In this document: positions 1 through 7,473 of the stretch, piece by piece
Layout: every line of letters starts with the position of its first letter
How positions within the stretch are numbered: position 1 is the first letter of the stretch
Assembly: GCA_027075825.1 (NCBI GenBank)
Contig: JALSZZ010000093.1
Coordinates: 1 to 15,122, forward strand
DNA: 15,122 bases
Origin: Mariprofundaceae bacterium
Lineage (GTDB): Bacteria; Pseudomonadota; Zetaproteobacteria; Mariprofundales; Mariprofundaceae
Reading direction: 5' to 3'
Made by a program: the position numbers and the translations under genes
The notes under the pieces: model-generated
Databases searched by the model: none
What the model was told of the DNA's origin: nothing
The model's input: the letters and a program-made list of their open reading frames with translations, nothing else

Positions 1-1145
1 CGCACAAAGCGTATAACCAGAATCCACGAAATGGCCATCAGCATCATTGGTGGTCCCAGGTGCATTAACACAGGCGAGGAGAATTGCTGAAATGTCAGGC
101 GCGTGTACCAGTCATGAAAACCCAGCGTTAACGTTGCAAGCATGGCGATAAACAACACCAGTTCGGTCGATTCGTTGCTGCGCAGCCAGCTACGAAACAA
201 CACGATGCATGCATAAGCTGCCATCGCCAATGAGCCAATATGCCAGAGCATGGCCACAAAAATATTTTGTAATGTCAAAATCGCTATTGAGCTGATCAGC
301 ATATAAACAAGCAAGGCCCTTTGGTATGCGGGCTTGTGCCGTTTCAGGAAATGCAAGGTAAACATTAACAAAGCGCAGGCAAACCAGCCGATAGAAACAT
401 ACACAAAAAAATGCCAGAGATTGCGCGAAACAGGAATTTCGATGAGAAAGTTATTCAGGATAAATACCGCTGAACTGAAACAGATAACGGTAAACCATGC
501 ACAGACCGTATCCGTGCGTCGCAAATACCATAACAACAAGGTCAGTATGCCGGCAAACAGGTTAATGAAGAATGTGACTTTGGCCAGATCAATCTGAATA
601 AAATCACGCAGTTGATATAATGGCAGCAACACATCCTGATCGCCCAGCAGCAACTCGCTCAGGCCGCCTGCTTCATCCCGGTATGATTTCAGGTGAATAT
701 GCAGGATGTTGTCATCTGCCGATAGCATTCCCGCCGGAATGGTGTAATACAATGGCCGCGCCCAGTTTCTTGAGACTGGCTCATAAAAATGTCCGGAATG
801 ACCAATTTCATGGCCGTTCAGGAAAACAGCAACATTCATATTGGCGCGGGGAATAAAAATCCCCCAGACGTGCCCATGCTGTTGTTGCCGGGGAATATGC
901 ACCTGATACCAGCCGCTGCCGCTAAACCCGTGCATGGAACGCAACCAGTTGTCAGGCAGTTGACGCTGCTGTACTTCTCCTGGTCGGAAATCAGGCGGAG
1001 TCATGCGGTCAGACCGGATGAAAGACGCTGATGTAATGTGTAAAAGACCGGGGGCATCCAGCCATTGATAAATGGAGATAATCGCCTGTAGCAGCAACAG
1101 GGATAATATCGTCGGTATCAGCAGGGTTTTAGGCTGTGTTGACAA
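1..1145 (-). CDS. 7TM-DISM sensor protein, probable histidine kinase (N-terminal part, truncated by window)
   Basis: About 381 codons are open on the minus strand to the window edge, so the C-terminus is missing. After a first hydrophobic helix (TLLIPTILSLLLLQ) comes an extracytoplasmic beta-rich domain with motifs such as GSGWYQVHIP and NVAVFLNGHEIG. A run of hydrophobic helices follows (FFINLFAGILTLLLW, then at least five more). This is the layout of 7TM-DISM receptors, which usually carry a histidine kinase or GGDEF output. A kinase is inferred because the gene directly follows a response regulator with a 4-nt gap. The frame is closed by a TGA at 1178-1176 and has no ATG before the domain, so a TTG at 1145-1143 is the best start; it puts Met-Ser-Thr-Gln-Pro-Lys just before the first helix. 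The ligand is unknown. The output domain is not visible. Confidence 0.8.
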   Translation of the reverse strand, partial: MSTQPKTLLIPTILSLLLLQAIISIYQWLDAPGLLHITSASFIRSDRMTPPDFRPGEVQQRQLPDNWLRSMHGFSGSGWYQVHIPRQQQHGHVWGIFIPRANMNVAVFLNGHEIGHSGHFYEPVSRNWARPLYYTIPAGMLSADDNILHIHLKSYRDEAGGLSELLLGDQDVLLPLYQLRDFIQIDLAKVTFFINLFAGILTLLLWYLRRTDTVCAWFTVICFSSAVFILNNFLIEIPVSRNLWHFFVYVSIGWFACALLMFTLHFLKRHKPAYQRALLVYMLISSIAILTLQNIFVAMLWHIGSLAMAAYACIVLFRSWLRSNESTELVLFIAMLATLTLGFHDWYTRLTFQQFSSPVLMHLGPPMMLMAISWILVIRFV

Positions 1146-1149
1146 CGGC

Positions 1150-1818
1150 TTAAGTATGCGAACTGCGATTATTGATCAGGCCCAGCTGGCTGGCCTCAAA
1201 TAAAGCCTCGGTACATGAATGAACATTTAACTTACGGTAAATGCTCTTGATATGCGTGGTAATCGTGTGCCGACTAATCTTCAGATGTTCTGATGCTTCT
1301 TCACGGCTAAAACCGCGTGACAGAATATTGAGCACATCCAGCTCTCGTTGGGTTAACGTCGTGTCTGATGGCTTTTCAGGTGATGATTGTTGCTGCATGC
1401 GCGTGAGAATATGCCTGGCTACCGACGGGCTAATCGGAGAGTCGCCGGATAATACTTCCTCAATATGCCGCCCTATTTCCTTAAGCGCGCCATCTTTGTG
1501 AATATAACCGCCAGCGCCGCAGGCAATAGCATCCACAACGCTGCGCTCATCGCCGAAAACTGAAAGCACCATCACCGGCACATGTGCATGCTTACGTCGT
1601 ATATCACGAATAAAATCAATGCCATTGCCATCAGGCAGCCCCAGATCGACCAGAAACACATCCGCTGTGGTATAACGCCGCAAGGCGGCTCTGGCAGCAC
1701 TCAGGCTGCCCTGGGCCGTGAGCAATTCAAGTTTTGGGTGTTCAGCCACGACCATTGACAAAAACGCCCGTGTATTCGCCTCATCTTCAACAATAAAAAC
1801 ACGTTTTGCAGTCATCAT
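1150..1818 (-). CDS. NarL/FixJ-family response regulator (REC + LuxR-type HTH)
   Basis: This 222-aa cytoplasmic protein has a receiver domain at about residues 5-122. It carries the acidic pair E11-D12, the phospho-acceptor D58 in FLVDLGLPDG, S86 at the conserved Ser/Thr position and K108 in the HKDG loop. A linker follows, then a LuxR-type DNA-binding domain at about 150-215 (LTQRELDVLNILSRG, then HTITTHIKSIYRKL). All phosphorelay residues are present, so it should be functional. The first of two tandem ATGs was taken; a GGTGGG sequence lies just upstream. It is the first gene of a pair with the 7TM-DISM sensor. It is divergent from the pilin at 2034, with a 215-bp space between them, so that pilin or the wider pilus cluster is a plausible target. 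That link is inference. Confidence 0.92.
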   Translation of the reverse strand: MMTAKRVFIVEDEANTRAFLSMVVAEHPKLELLTAQGSLSAARAALRRYTTADVFLVDLGLPDGNGIDFIRDIRRKHAHVPVMVLSVFGDERSVVDAIACGAGGYIHKDGALKEIGRHIEEVLSGDSPISPSVARHILTRMQQQSSPEKPSDTTLTQRELDVLNILSRGFSREEASEHLKISRHTITTHIKSIYRKLNVHSCTEALFEASQLGLINNRSSHT

Positions 1819-2033
1819 TACCCACCTGGCAGGAAGCCTATAAGCGGCGAACCTTGTTGCAAAGTTTATGGCGTATCAACCAGCGTTTGCATTGTCCCCG
1901 ACAAGTGATTCTCACCTCGCTCGTTTCTCGCTTGACTGTATTTAGCCTTCACAGGCTGTGGTGATATTCCATTTGGCACTGTCAGCACAGCTTAAGCGGG
2001 AAGCCTTTGCTTCCATTTCAAGGAGAACAACGG
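1819..2033. promoter_or_regulatory. Divergent intergenic region between response regulator and pilin, with 5' UTR hairpin
   Basis: This 215-bp region must hold the promoters of the minus-strand regulator pair and the plus-strand pilin. A TTGACT at 1934-1939 could be a -35 box, but no good -10 box sits at normal spacing. A perfect hairpin GGAAGC-CTTT-GCTTCC lies at 1999-2014, six bases before the AGGAG ribosome-binding site (2021-2025) of the pilin gene. A hairpin in that place is typical of a leader that stabilises mRNA or tunes translation of an abundant protein. Confidence 0.5.
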
Positions 2034-2528
2034 ATGAAAGTCAGACAATATATTATTGCTGCATCAGCATTGCTGCTGGCAGCACTTCCCATGCAGGCGC
2101 AGGCAGCAACGGCAACAGGGCAGATCAATGTAACAGCAACCACTGTTGCTGCTACAGCTTCAGTCATTGTCGCTGGCCCGGTGGCATTTGGCACTGCTTT
2201 TGATACTGTCACCGCTGTGGCAAACAGCAGCTTTAATGTGACAGTCACCAACGCCCTGCCCTATTCCATCAGTATGGATGGTGGTGCGAACTTTAATGCC
2301 GCACTGAGCAAAAGCTTCCTGAAAGATGCAGGCGGATTGAATGCGCGTGAATATGTACTCTATCAGGATGCGGCAAACACCTTGATCTGGGGGCCTGCGG
2401 GTACAGCAGTGACAGGCCTGACAGGAACAGGCCTTGCCCAGACATATAATGTTTTTGGTTCATTGCTGGCTGCACCGGGTACAACGGGCGCTGTCAGTGA
2501 TGTGGTGACCATCACCGTTACCTACTGA
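2034..2528 (+). CDS. Spore coat U (SCPU)-domain pilin, Csu-type, cysteine-free
   Basis: This 164-aa exported subunit of a chaperone-usher pilus begins with a signal peptide ending ALPMQAQA, with cleavage predicted before ATATGQINV. The rest is an SCPU-type beta-sandwich: an N-terminal strand that could act as donor strand, AFGTAFD near the family's usual NFG position, TVTNALPYSISMDGG, and a terminal strand VVTITVTY. An upstream in-frame ATG at 2007 was rejected because ATG 2034 has AGGAG eight bases upstream and gives a clean signal peptide. It is paralogous to the pilin at 12998-13531 (shared ATATG near the mature N-terminus, GLTGTG..QTY, TITVTY end). The mature protein has no cysteine, so it lacks the disulfide usual in CsuA/B-like subunits. 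It stands alone, divergent from the regulator pair, and is probably a structural subunit. Confidence 0.85.
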   Translation: MKVRQYIIAASALLLAALPMQAQAATATGQINVTATTVAATASVIVAGPVAFGTAFDTVTAVANSSFNVTVTNALPYSISMDGGANFNAALSKSFLKDAGGLNAREYVLYQDAANTLIWGPAGTAVTGLTGTGLAQTYNVFGSLLAAPGTTGAVSDVVTITVTY

Positions 2529-2577
2529 TACCCCCACAATCGGACCACAACAAACAGGGCAGCAAAGCAGTACCCTG

Positions 2578-2669
2578 ACCCGGAAGTCCGTGAGATGTGT
2601 GACGAGGACTACCACCTGGCAGCCACAGATCAACACGCATTCACGGACTTTCGGGTTGGGGCTCTTTTT
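2578..2669 (+). terminator. Long hairpin with T-tract downstream of pilin, probable terminator
   Basis: The arms 2578-2601 and 2634-2656 pair over about 23 bases with two G-U pairs and one bulged G; both contain the core AAGTCCGTGA or its complement. The loop is about 32 nt. A CTTTTTA run follows at 2663-2669. It starts about 50 nt after the pilin stop codon. The stem is much longer than a standard intrinsic terminator, so it may also protect the mRNA 3' end or be a small repeat. Confidence 0.55.
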
Positions 2670-2673
2670 ACTT

Positions 2674-2757
2674 TCCATCAATGCATTGCGTGAAGATTTG
2701 TCGGTTGCGCGCAAAACAACAGCGCACTGGCTGGATGTGCCGGAGCGATTTTACTAA
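2674..2757 (+). pseudogene. Short coding relic resembling the C-terminal part of a DUF4143-type AAA ATPase
   Basis: In one plus-strand frame the sequence reads INALREDLSVARKTTAHWLD, followed by VPERFY and a stop. The pattern (ALxxDLxVxxKTxxxWLDxLE) resembles the winged-helix segment of DUF4143-type ATPases. There is no start codon and the rest of the gene is absent. If real, it is a fragment beside the MITE-like repeat. The match rests on under 30 residues and is weak. Confidence 0.25.
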
Positions 2758-2840
2758 TCCGAACCATCAGTGCAGACAAATTCCTGATCTCTGTGCCATA
2801 ACAAGAATATCCCCGCAAATCCGGAGGCATCTGGTACCAA

Positions 2841-2951
2841 GAGCCAAATATTCGACCTGTTGGCGGCGAATAGCAGCGCTATTTAACAAAAACAGGACGA
2901 AGATTTGGCCAATATCCGCTTTTTCGTAGTAGATTGATTAAAGCCCGACAG
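2841..2951 (+). repeat. MITE-like repeat, copy 1, with terminal AAAGCCCGACAG
   Basis: Positions 2841-2934 match the reverse complement of 14695-14788 over 94 bp with three mismatches. The repeat contains the small palindrome AATAGC-AGC-GCTATT and ends at 2940-2951 in AAAGCCCGACAG. The other copy carries AAAGTCCGACAG at its opposite end. Read together, the two copies suggest a short element of about 130 bp with terminal inverted repeats (CTGTCGGACTTT ... AAAGCCCGACAG), which is the form of a miniature insertion element. Copy 1 seems to lack its left end. No coding capacity is seen. Confidence 0.7.
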
Positions 2952-2966
2952 ACTCCCAGGAGTCTG
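2949..2966 (-). terminator. Hairpin, possible terminator of the chaperone-usher operon
   Basis: CAGACTCC-CA-GGAGTCTG is a perfect 8-bp stem with a 2-nt loop, about 60 nt downstream of the minus-strand operon end. The minus-strand sequence after it (TCGGGCTTTAATC) is only weakly T-rich. It also overlaps the terminal repeat of the MITE-like element. Termination is therefore tentative. Confidence 0.3.
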
Positions 2967-3005
2967 AGTGGCAGACCCGGTTTTCGCCAAAGGTTTGTCG
3001 TACTG

Positions 3006-3041
3006 GCTGTTACCAAATAATCGGCTGCTACCAGATAATCG
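3006..3041. repeat. 18-bp tandem duplication at the end of the SCPU gene
   Basis: GCTGTTACCAAATAATCG (3006-3023) is followed directly by GCTGCTACCAGATAATCG (3024-3041), with two mismatches. On the minus strand each unit encodes Ile-Ile-Trp-stop, so the final codons and stop of the 3028 gene are duplicated just beyond its real stop codon. Confidence 0.75.
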
Positions 3042-3465
3042 TTACCACCACGGTGTCGCTATAATTCCCCGGACTCACCACCTGCCTTCCGGGAATACTG
3101 GCATAAACAGTGAGCTTGCTGCCTGTGACTGTCCACGAGCCGCCCGTACCATCGCCCCAGACATTGCTGCGCGCTGATGTGGTGTACAGATTGTAATTTA
3201 ACCGGCTCTTGCCTGCGGCCATTTTTCGCGTCGTGAAATTTGTGCTGTACAGGCCCGGATCCATTTGCACCCTGGTGGTAGCGGGAAGATTACAGCTAAC
3301 CGTGATGTTGGCTGTAGAAACAAGCGTGGATGTTCCCCAGTAAATGCCAAAATTCAGCGGTGTTGCACTCACACTGCAACTGGGTAAAATAATCCCTGCT
3401 GCCTGCAACGTCGTTGGCACAAGTATCACGATGATCCATAAACCATGTTTCAATCCATTCATCAT
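3028..3465 (-). CDS. SCPU-domain pilus subunit with disulfide cysteines, last gene of the chaperone-usher operon
   Basis: This 145-aa exported protein has a signal peptide (GLWIIVILVPTTLQA) and one SCPU domain. The mature protein has two cysteines, C30 and C58, at the positions expected for the family disulfide (ILPSCSVSATPLNFG ... ITVSCNLP). A RLNYNLYT segment and a final beta-strand TVVVTIIW follow. It starts 14 bases after the usher stop, with GGGGAGGG as ribosome-binding site at 3479-3472; either of two tandem ATGs could be used. In Csu systems the gene after the usher encodes the tip adhesin CsuE, which has two SCPU domains and more than twice this length. This single-domain protein may be a short tip or minor subunit. 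The role is inferred from position. Confidence 0.82.
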   Translation of the reverse strand: MMNGLKHGLWIIVILVPTTLQAAGIILPSCSVSATPLNFGIYWGTSTLVSTANITVSCNLPATTRVQMDPGLYSTNFTTRKMAAGKSRLNYNLYTTSARSNVWGDGTGGSWTVTGSKLTVYASIPGRQVVSPGNYSDTVVVTIIW

Positions 3466-3479
3466 CTTTTCCCTCCCCG

Positions 3480-5780
3480 CTATTGATCAACCACGCAGAT
3501 AATACGTCCAAGGTCATTCACCATTTCGGACGATGACGGAATCTGCACATCAACATGGCATCGGTGGACATCATCATACACTGTCATGGTATAGCTGCCA
3601 GGCTGAAGATTCTCCAGATACAAAGCCCCATCATCACCAATCACACTGCTATGTTTTTTCCCATCCTGCATAAATTCTATCGTCGAATATGCCGCCGGAT
3701 TCAGCTCGTTCCCTTGTTGATAAAACATCGTACCCTCAATCACCTGAAGTTTGACGACGTTAAACTCCACCAGCCCACCACTGCGGTAGCCTGTTCTGAC
3801 GCTTTGTGATACTTTGGGTATTTTGTAACCAAACGAAAGGCCTTCGGGCCTGATGGTAATCATATCATCCACATACGCATGCATATAAGGTATTAACAAT
3901 TCACCATGACTGTCTGTGGTGCCAACATATTGATTTCTGATCTTCACTTTCATGCCGTCTTTGATGCCATTGACCCGCACCAGCGAAAAACTGTCGCGCA
4001 CGGGCCTGCTGATATGTATGCGTCCTTCTGTCCACACCAGCGCACTGTTGAGCTGCGCCTGATAAGGTCCCCGGGTTTGCCCTGCTGCCGCACTGATGCT
4101 CATATCGGCATACTGATTGCGGTATTGCAGGCGGGAATTCGTGCTAAGCTGGCTGCGACTTTGCTGGCTGGTATTCTCCGTAAAACCAAAGCCTTCGCCA
4201 AGTGGTGGCGACCATTGCAGTTGCACGGTAAAGCTATCCACACTGGCGCTGTTGCTGTAGTTAGCCGATAAATAAAGCCCGTTGCTGAAGCTATGCCCCA
4301 ACGAGGCAGAGATCTGATTCGCTGGGGCCTGATTAACCGCCCAGTTGCGGGTTAACTGCGTGGTCAGTGAGACATTCCCGGGTAAATTGGTATTGAGCAC
4401 CACCATCCCCGTTTGTGCCATCTGACGGGCATAGTTTGTTGATGCACTCCAGCGCCCCGTCAGGCCTCCGATGCCATCCATATAGGTTGAAAGGCTGATT
4501 CCGAGATTGCGGTGAATGGCCAGTATATCCCTGGGTTGATCCTGCAAGCCGCCATAAGCCCGGGATGTTGTATCAAAAAAGATACCGGGAGAAATGAACT
4601 CAGAGCCTGTATAATTGTAATTCAGGCGAACGAAATACCCTGTACCCTGTGCCAGGCGACTTGTTGCCAGCAAGCCATCCAGTTGCCCGTAAGCGCCCAG
4701 CAGCACACTGCTGCCCAGACTGATGCGAGCATATTTGCCATCACTTTCCATCCCCAGTGACGGTGTGAGCCAGTCGCTTAAGCCATAACGGTAGCGGAGA
4801 TAAACCATACCTTTGCCGCCATAGGTGGGATTGCTCAGGCCAGTATTGCTACGCAGCACGCCCAGTGAAACATCGTATTCACTAAGCCCCTTCGCCAACA
4901 AGCCTGTCGAGCCATACAACAGCTGATTGTAGCGTTTTTCACGACCAAACACATCGCGCACCACCAGTTCTGCCGTAATACTGCCACTGCGATAAAAAGG
5001 AATATCCTTCAGGTTCAGCACTCCGGCGGGGAAATCACCACGATAAACCGAAGCCCCATCCATGAATACTTCCACATTCGAGGCTGTATCCAGCACAATG
5101 CTGGTGTTCACGCCCGGTGTTGTTACAAGGTTCTGATCCATCGAGAAGTTTCTGAATACCCGTATGCCCGCCAGCGATGCACCGCCAACATCGGATACTG
5201 CCTGAATATCGCCGACAACCCAGCGTTGCAAATGACTGCGCTGATCGTAGCTCCATTGTGTTTTATTGCGATACAAACGCTTGTTATAACTCATTTGATT
5301 GATCAGCGACATGCCATGTACGCTTAAACCAAGCTCCAGCGGAGCCGTAAACGTCTTGTTGCTGCCAGGATTCACCGTATAATTAAGACCATAGTTCAAA
5401 AACAGGGCATTGCCCTTTATTTCTGTGGCATGGGACTGGCGTTTTACCAGCAGGCTTTGTTCCTGCACGGGCAATAATGTGGGTTGAATGCTGAGCAACA
5501 AGTCACCCGTTTGCTGATCCAGACGGTAACTCAGCCATGCATGCAAACTGTTAAGCGATGTTGGCACTTTAACGTTCACCGCTGACGGAATATCTTTCAC
5601 CCCGACTGCCTGAAGCAACTTGCGGGTCACCAAAAAATCATCTCTTGTCTTACGAATAAAATGGCTGCCTGCATCACTGCCGTTCAGGAACACATGCACA
5701 ATAATGGTTTCATCGTCAGCTTCCGCTGCACCGGCATGCGTTCCCCATAACAGCAAAAACAGACACAAAAGCACTGGCAT
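3480..5780 (-). CDS. Outer-membrane usher protein (FimD/PapC/CsuD family)
   Basis: This 766-aa protein is the outer-membrane pore that assembles and secretes pilus subunits. It has a signal peptide (LLCLFLLLWGTHAGAA), then an N-terminal domain that would bind chaperone-subunit complexes (about 25-140). A long 24-strand-type barrel follows, containing the plug region (LKDIPFYRSGSITAELVV, then the LLYGSTGLLAKGLSEYDVS motif). The C-terminal domains end with two cysteines (RCHVDVQIP ... GRIICVV) as in FimD/PapC. It is shorter than classical FimD but within the range of Csu-type ushers. An in-frame TAG sits 18 bases upstream and no ATG lies between, so ATG 5780 is the start despite a weak ribosome-binding site, which suggests coupling to the chaperone gene. 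It is intact and is the only usher in the window. Confidence 0.95.
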   Translation of the reverse strand: MPVLLCLFLLLWGTHAGAAEADDETIIVHVFLNGSDAGSHFIRKTRDDFLVTRKLLQAVGVKDIPSAVNVKVPTSLNSLHAWLSYRLDQQTGDLLLSIQPTLLPVQEQSLLVKRQSHATEIKGNALFLNYGLNYTVNPGSNKTFTAPLELGLSVHGMSLINQMSYNKRLYRNKTQWSYDQRSHLQRWVVGDIQAVSDVGGASLAGIRVFRNFSMDQNLVTTPGVNTSIVLDTASNVEVFMDGASVYRGDFPAGVLNLKDIPFYRSGSITAELVVRDVFGREKRYNQLLYGSTGLLAKGLSEYDVSLGVLRSNTGLSNPTYGGKGMVYLRYRYGLSDWLTPSLGMESDGKYARISLGSSVLLGAYGQLDGLLATSRLAQGTGYFVRLNYNYTGSEFISPGIFFDTTSRAYGGLQDQPRDILAIHRNLGISLSTYMDGIGGLTGRWSASTNYARQMAQTGMVVLNTNLPGNVSLTTQLTRNWAVNQAPANQISASLGHSFSNGLYLSANYSNSASVDSFTVQLQWSPPLGEGFGFTENTSQQSRSQLSTNSRLQYRNQYADMSISAAAGQTRGPYQAQLNSALVWTEGRIHISRPVRDSFSLVRVNGIKDGMKVKIRNQYVGTTDSHGELLIPYMHAYVDDMITIRPEGLSFGYKIPKVSQSVRTGYRSGGLVEFNVVKLQVIEGTMFYQQGNELNPAAYSTIEFMQDGKKHSSVIGDDGALYLENLQPGSYTMTVYDDVHRCHVDVQIPSSSEMVNDLGRIICVVDQ

Positions 5781-5798
5781 ACCGCTGGCTAGTGATTC

Positions 5799-6593
5799 CT
5801 ACTCAGCCTTGTCTGCTTTGTTCGGCGGTATTTGCTGACACAGCTCAGCAGTCAGCGGGAACACCGCATGACTGGTGTCACCTTCTTCACTTTGCGCCAG
5901 CAAAACATGCCCCGTAAGCTCCAGCTTATTCATTTTCAGGCACTGCTGACGGTCGATTCCCAGTGGAAACAAGCGTCTGGATTTTGACAATACATACCAG
6001 CCCCCCCGTTCATCATGCATCACTTCCTGATCATCATGCTTGCCTGTGATTTCAATTCTGTTCAACGAATAATAGCGCGCAGAATCATTGACAGCCTCAA
6101 GCATCAGTTTACCATCATGCACCCTGATGCCGCGCATATCCGGCTGCCGGGGCTTGCTGCTCGCGGTAGGGTAAATAAAAACAGGCATACTGATTTGGAC
6201 AACAAACTGCGCCCCCGACAAGTTCGGTTTTTTTACCGGCAGTTCACGAATAAAAAGACGATAGCTGCGCTCGTGATCCGTCACCTCGCCCTGATAACCC
6301 ACGCGAATTTCCTTTTCGCCGTGGGCTGGAACTTTGAAAATTTTAGGAAAGAAAACAAGTTCTTTGGTCGCTTCCAGAAGGTCAGCACCGGTGCTTTCAT
6401 CCTGATGCCATGCCCTGGCTTTTACCTGTACATCCAGTGGTTTATCACCAGAGTTAAATACCGTGACATTGCCGATATTGCTGCCCGACTCCAACTCCAG
6501 GCGCATTGGAGTCACCTGAAAAGGTGTAGCCGTAGCCACGCTGCTCCATACGCCCCATAACAATGTATAAACGATTATCCTGATCATCATCAA
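5799..6593 (-). CDS. Periplasmic pilus assembly chaperone (PapD/CsuC-like)
   Basis: This 264-aa protein has a signal peptide (about residues 1-22) and two immunoglobulin-like domains. Features of the family are the conserved early arginine in TPMRLELESG (R31), the FPKIFKVPAHGEKEIRV segment that leads into the subunit-binding strand, and the signature YRLFIRELP. It would capture SCPU subunits in the periplasm by donor-strand complementation and deliver them to the usher. It is the first gene of the chaperone-usher-subunit operon, with GGAG upstream of three tandem ATGs. The gap to the usher is 18 bases. A 181-codon reading frame on the opposite strand (6015-6560) is a shadow. The C-terminal domain holds two cysteines. 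Confidence 0.93.
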   Translation of the reverse strand: MMMIRIIVYTLLWGVWSSVATATPFQVTPMRLELESGSNIGNVTVFNSGDKPLDVQVKARAWHQDESTGADLLEATKELVFFPKIFKVPAHGEKEIRVGYQGEVTDHERSYRLFIRELPVKKPNLSGAQFVVQISMPVFIYPTASSKPRQPDMRGIRVHDGKLMLEAVNDSARYYSLNRIEITGKHDDQEVMHDERGGWYVLSKSRRLFPLGIDRQQCLKMNKLELTGHVLLAQSEEGDTSHAVFPLTAELCQQIPPNKADKAE

Positions 6594-6710
6594 CTCCTTG
6601 AACCCGGCAACAGTAGGTCATCATCACCGAGATTCTGCCGAGTTGCTCTTCTCGCTGGAAACTCGGTGGCCGATCCTTATGCTTTGAGACATCTGTTCCG
6701 GGAGTATTGC
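6594..6710. promoter_or_regulatory. Divergent promoter region between chaperone operon and pilin, with inverted repeat
   Basis: A 117-bp space separates the divergent chaperone and pilin starts, so both promoters must lie here. An inverted repeat CACCGAG (6625-6631) and CTCGGTG (6662-6668) spans 44 bp at its centre. It could be an operator or an mRNA leader structure. No convincing -35/-10 pair was found by eye. Confidence 0.4.
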
Positions 6711-7226
6711 ATGCCATCATTCACATCCACGTTTTACCGCTATACCCTGATAACGCTGTGCAGCCTGTGCTGTCATGCGTTAACCGCACATGCACTGACG
6801 GCAAAAAACAACCTTGCCGTATCGGTTGTTGTGCCAGCCAAAGTGCAATTATCGACCACGCCTATGAATTTTGGAGTGATTGCCACCACCCAGACCACAC
6901 GCGCCAGAGCCACAGCGACGATCACCGTCAATATGGTTGCCACGCAGGTTTATCAAATCACGCTGGATGCAGGCATGAACAAACTCAGTGCACGCCGCAT
7001 GCGCAATGCCGCTGGCAACACCATTGCTTATGATCTCTATCAGGATGCTGCTTATACAAGGCTCTGGGGCGATGCAAACTACGGCAACACCCTGCCTGCA
7101 GGTAGCGCCCTGAATGCCACGGGCACAGGGCAAAATCAGGTATTCACCGTTTATGGACAATTGCAAAACCCTCCGACCCAGGTTGGAAGTTTCACCGACA
7201 CAGTAACGGTGACCGTGAACTATTAA
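6711..7226 (+). CDS. SCPU-domain pilin, divergent from the chaperone-usher operon
   Basis: This 171-aa exported subunit has a signal peptide (YTLITLCSLCCHALTAHA) with its only cysteines inside it. The mature part shows VSVVVPAKVQLSTTPMNFG, an internal AYDLYQDAAYTRLWGD segment typical of SCPU domains, and a terminal strand TVTVTVNY. ATG 6711 was chosen over an in-frame ATG at 6666 because GGGAG lies six bases before it and the signal peptide starts there. It is divergent from the chaperone operon, as often seen for a major pilin or anchor subunit. It keeps the NFG element of the family but, unlike the subunit at 3028, lacks the disulfide. Major versus minor role cannot be decided from sequence. 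Confidence 0.85.
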   Translation: MPSFTSTFYRYTLITLCSLCCHALTAHALTAKNNLAVSVVVPAKVQLSTTPMNFGVIATTQTTRARATATITVNMVATQVYQITLDAGMNKLSARRMRNAAGNTIAYDLYQDAAYTRLWGDANYGNTLPAGSALNATGTGQNQVFTVYGQLQNPPTQVGSFTDTVTVTVNY

Positions 7227-7473
7227 ACAACTCACAACCGCAGGGTAAAGGCGCAGGTAGTCGATCCTGCAATAGTTGGCGACGAGCAAAACCTGTACCT
7301 GAGCAGGCTACTGAAACAAGTTCCGCATGACGGCAGTGAAGGTTTGCGCGCGGTGGCTCTTTGGGGTACCCCGTAATCGCCTGAAAACACCATATCGCAA
7401 ATTCTTGCTAGCCTTTTCAGGGGATACCCACCTAAAAAACATCACCTAGCGTTCCCTCCCAGAAGCGAAATGA
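7227..7473 (+). promoter_or_regulatory. Intergenic region upstream of SARP-like regulator, with imperfect inverted repeat
   Basis: No gene is seen in these 247 bp. CCTGAAAA (7380-7387) pairs with TTTTCAGG (7414-7421). Outside it, GGTACCCC (7365-7372) can pair in part with GGGGATACC (7420-7428). It lacks a T-tract, so it is more likely an operator or leader structure for the regulator than a terminator for the upstream pilin. A comparison by eye with c-di-GMP riboswitch cores found no match. Confidence 0.35.

Noticed and set aside
334..1031. Three overlapping plus-strand frames at the left end
   Set aside because: They are opposite the 7TM-DISM sensor gene, which reads cleanly with transmembrane helices on the minus strand.
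1977..1992. TGGCAC resembling a sigma-54 -24 element
   Set aside because: The GC that should mark the -12 element is two bases too close.
2007..2033. Upstream ATG start for the first pilin
   Set aside because: ATG 2034 has an AGGAG at proper spacing and a normal signal peptide; the ATG at 2007 lies in the leader hairpin.
6015..6560. 181-codon plus-strand reading frame opposite the chaperone gene
   Set aside because: It lies wholly inside a well-supported chaperone gene, has no recognisable motif, and is a shadow frame.
6666..6710. Upstream ATG start for the second pilin
   Set aside because: It would put 15 polar residues before the signal peptide; ATG 6711 has GGGAG six bases upstream.
7227..7473. 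Possible c-di-GMP riboswitch before the SARP gene
   Set aside because: No conserved riboswitch core could be aligned by eye; only a simple inverted repeat is present.
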